DNA from: CSP1-5 sp964558395
Lineage (GTDB): Bacteria > Methylomirabilota > Methylomirabilia > Methylomirabilales > CSP1-5
Reading direction: 5' to 3'
NCBI GenBank assembly: GCA_964558395.1
Contig: CAZLDS010000122.1
Location: 1 to 6,155, forward strand
DNA: 6,155 nucleotides
A program made the translations under genes and the position numbers. Below are positions 5,806 through 6,155 of this stretch, in pieces (the stretch's first letter is position 1; every line of letters starts with the position of its first letter). Under the pieces are notes generated by a model, which was given only the letters and a program-made list of their open reading frames with translations, was not told the origin of the DNA and made no database searches.

Positions 5806-6155
5806 CACGCGCCTACGAGTGATTTCCCGCTGTGTCTGAGGACTACGCCCTCCCCGGTGCGTGCTTAAGGCTTCTGTATGACGACGTTCCACAGACACTC
5901 ACGCACTGCTGGCATTTTCGTGCTGAATTGGGGCAGGGCAGGGAAATTCCAGCAGGCTTGATATCCGATCGCCTCAACCACTGCTCAGACCTGGCTGCAG
6001 CGCCCCCTCGCAGCGGTACGGGCCAGAGCTGGGCTCCTCGGAAGACTAAGACGCCGCTCTCTCTCGCAGACAGTTCCAGCATTTACCCCGCGCGCACAAA
6101 CCGGCAACCCTGGTGATACCCGCGGGGTTGGCAATCCTGGCAACACAGTTCGCGT
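5806..6155. other. No supportable gene after corA
   Basis: The 350 bases hold short open frames on both strands, but none has a ribosome binding site or a product I recognise. A + strand frame runs open from 5962 to the window end and encodes a GNPG repeat near its end (GNPGDTRGVGNPGNT). It has no start codon I would trust. There is no stem with a T-run to end corA transcription. Two 7-bp inverted matches, 5832-5838/5892-5898 and 5857-5863/5900-5906, cross rather than nest, and I treat them as chance. Confidence 0.5.
6085..6128. repeat. 8-bp inverted repeat with internal near-direct repeats at the window end
   Basis: ACCCCGCG (6085-6092) and CGCGGGGT (6121-6128) are perfect inverted copies around 28 bases. 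A direct near-repeat, GGCAACCCTGG (6103-6113) and GGCAATCCTGG (6130-6140), has ten of eleven bases equal and a 27-base offset. A third GGCAAC begins at 6139. There is no T-run on either strand. The array may continue beyond the window. Confidence 0.35.

Noticed and set aside
4999..5898. Open frame of 299 codons on the minus strand opposite corA
   Set aside because: It is a shadow of corA. The + strand product has the complete CorA layout and GMN motif, and the minus-strand translation has no recognisable domain.
5832..5906. Two crossing 7-bp inverted matches as a pseudoknot RNA
   Set aside because: Matches this short are expected by chance in about 80 bases, and there is no supporting promoter or terminator.
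5832..6116. 94-residue + strand frame starting at GTG 5832 and the 79-residue minus frame opposite it
   Set aside because: Neither has a Shine-Dalgarno site, and the products are unstructured-looking and unrecognised.

Overview
The window (6,155 bases) is bacterial chromosomal DNA of moderately high GC. Hand counts give about 60% at 1741-1800, about 58% at 5161-5280 and only about 39% at 4261-4440. It carries a compact cluster of four cation-transport genes, all on the + strand. Nothing identifies the species. The protein families fit a Gram-negative environmental lineage, but I would not name a phylum from this sequence alone.

Layout. Bases 1-314 hold no convincing protein gene. They contain a degenerate piece of a tRNA-Leu(CAA) gene (about 11-59), a pyrimidine-rich stretch, and then a promoter-like pair, an imperfect stem and a very strong intrinsic terminator (277-314). 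Together these last three look like a small RNA gene of about 100 nt. Bases 315-507 are the control region of the first transporter gene, with a good sigma70-type promoter at 393-421. The genes follow: a KefB-type (CPA2) cation:proton antiporter with RCK_N and RCK_C domains (508-2517); mgtE, a gated magnesium channel (2543-3853); an uncharacterised small membrane protein with a C-terminal RCK_C (TrkA-C) domain (3987-4733); and corA (4768-5805). The last 350 bases hold no supportable gene, only an 8-bp inverted repeat and short near-direct repeats close to the window end.

How the genes fit together. Gaps of 25 nt (antiporter to mgtE) and 34 nt (RCK_C protein to corA) suggest two tightly coupled pairs. 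They are separated by a 133-nt gap that could hold a second promoter. All four products handle or sense monovalent or divalent cations: K+(or Na+)/H+ exchange, two unrelated Mg2+ channels, and an RCK_C membrane protein. A joint role in K+/Mg2+ and pH balance is the natural inference. The most unusual element is the 248-residue RCK_C protein. Its N-terminal half looks like a single helix-pore-helix unit of the TrkH/KtrB superfamily, which normally carries four such units in one chain. Its gene is also markedly AT-richer than its neighbours.
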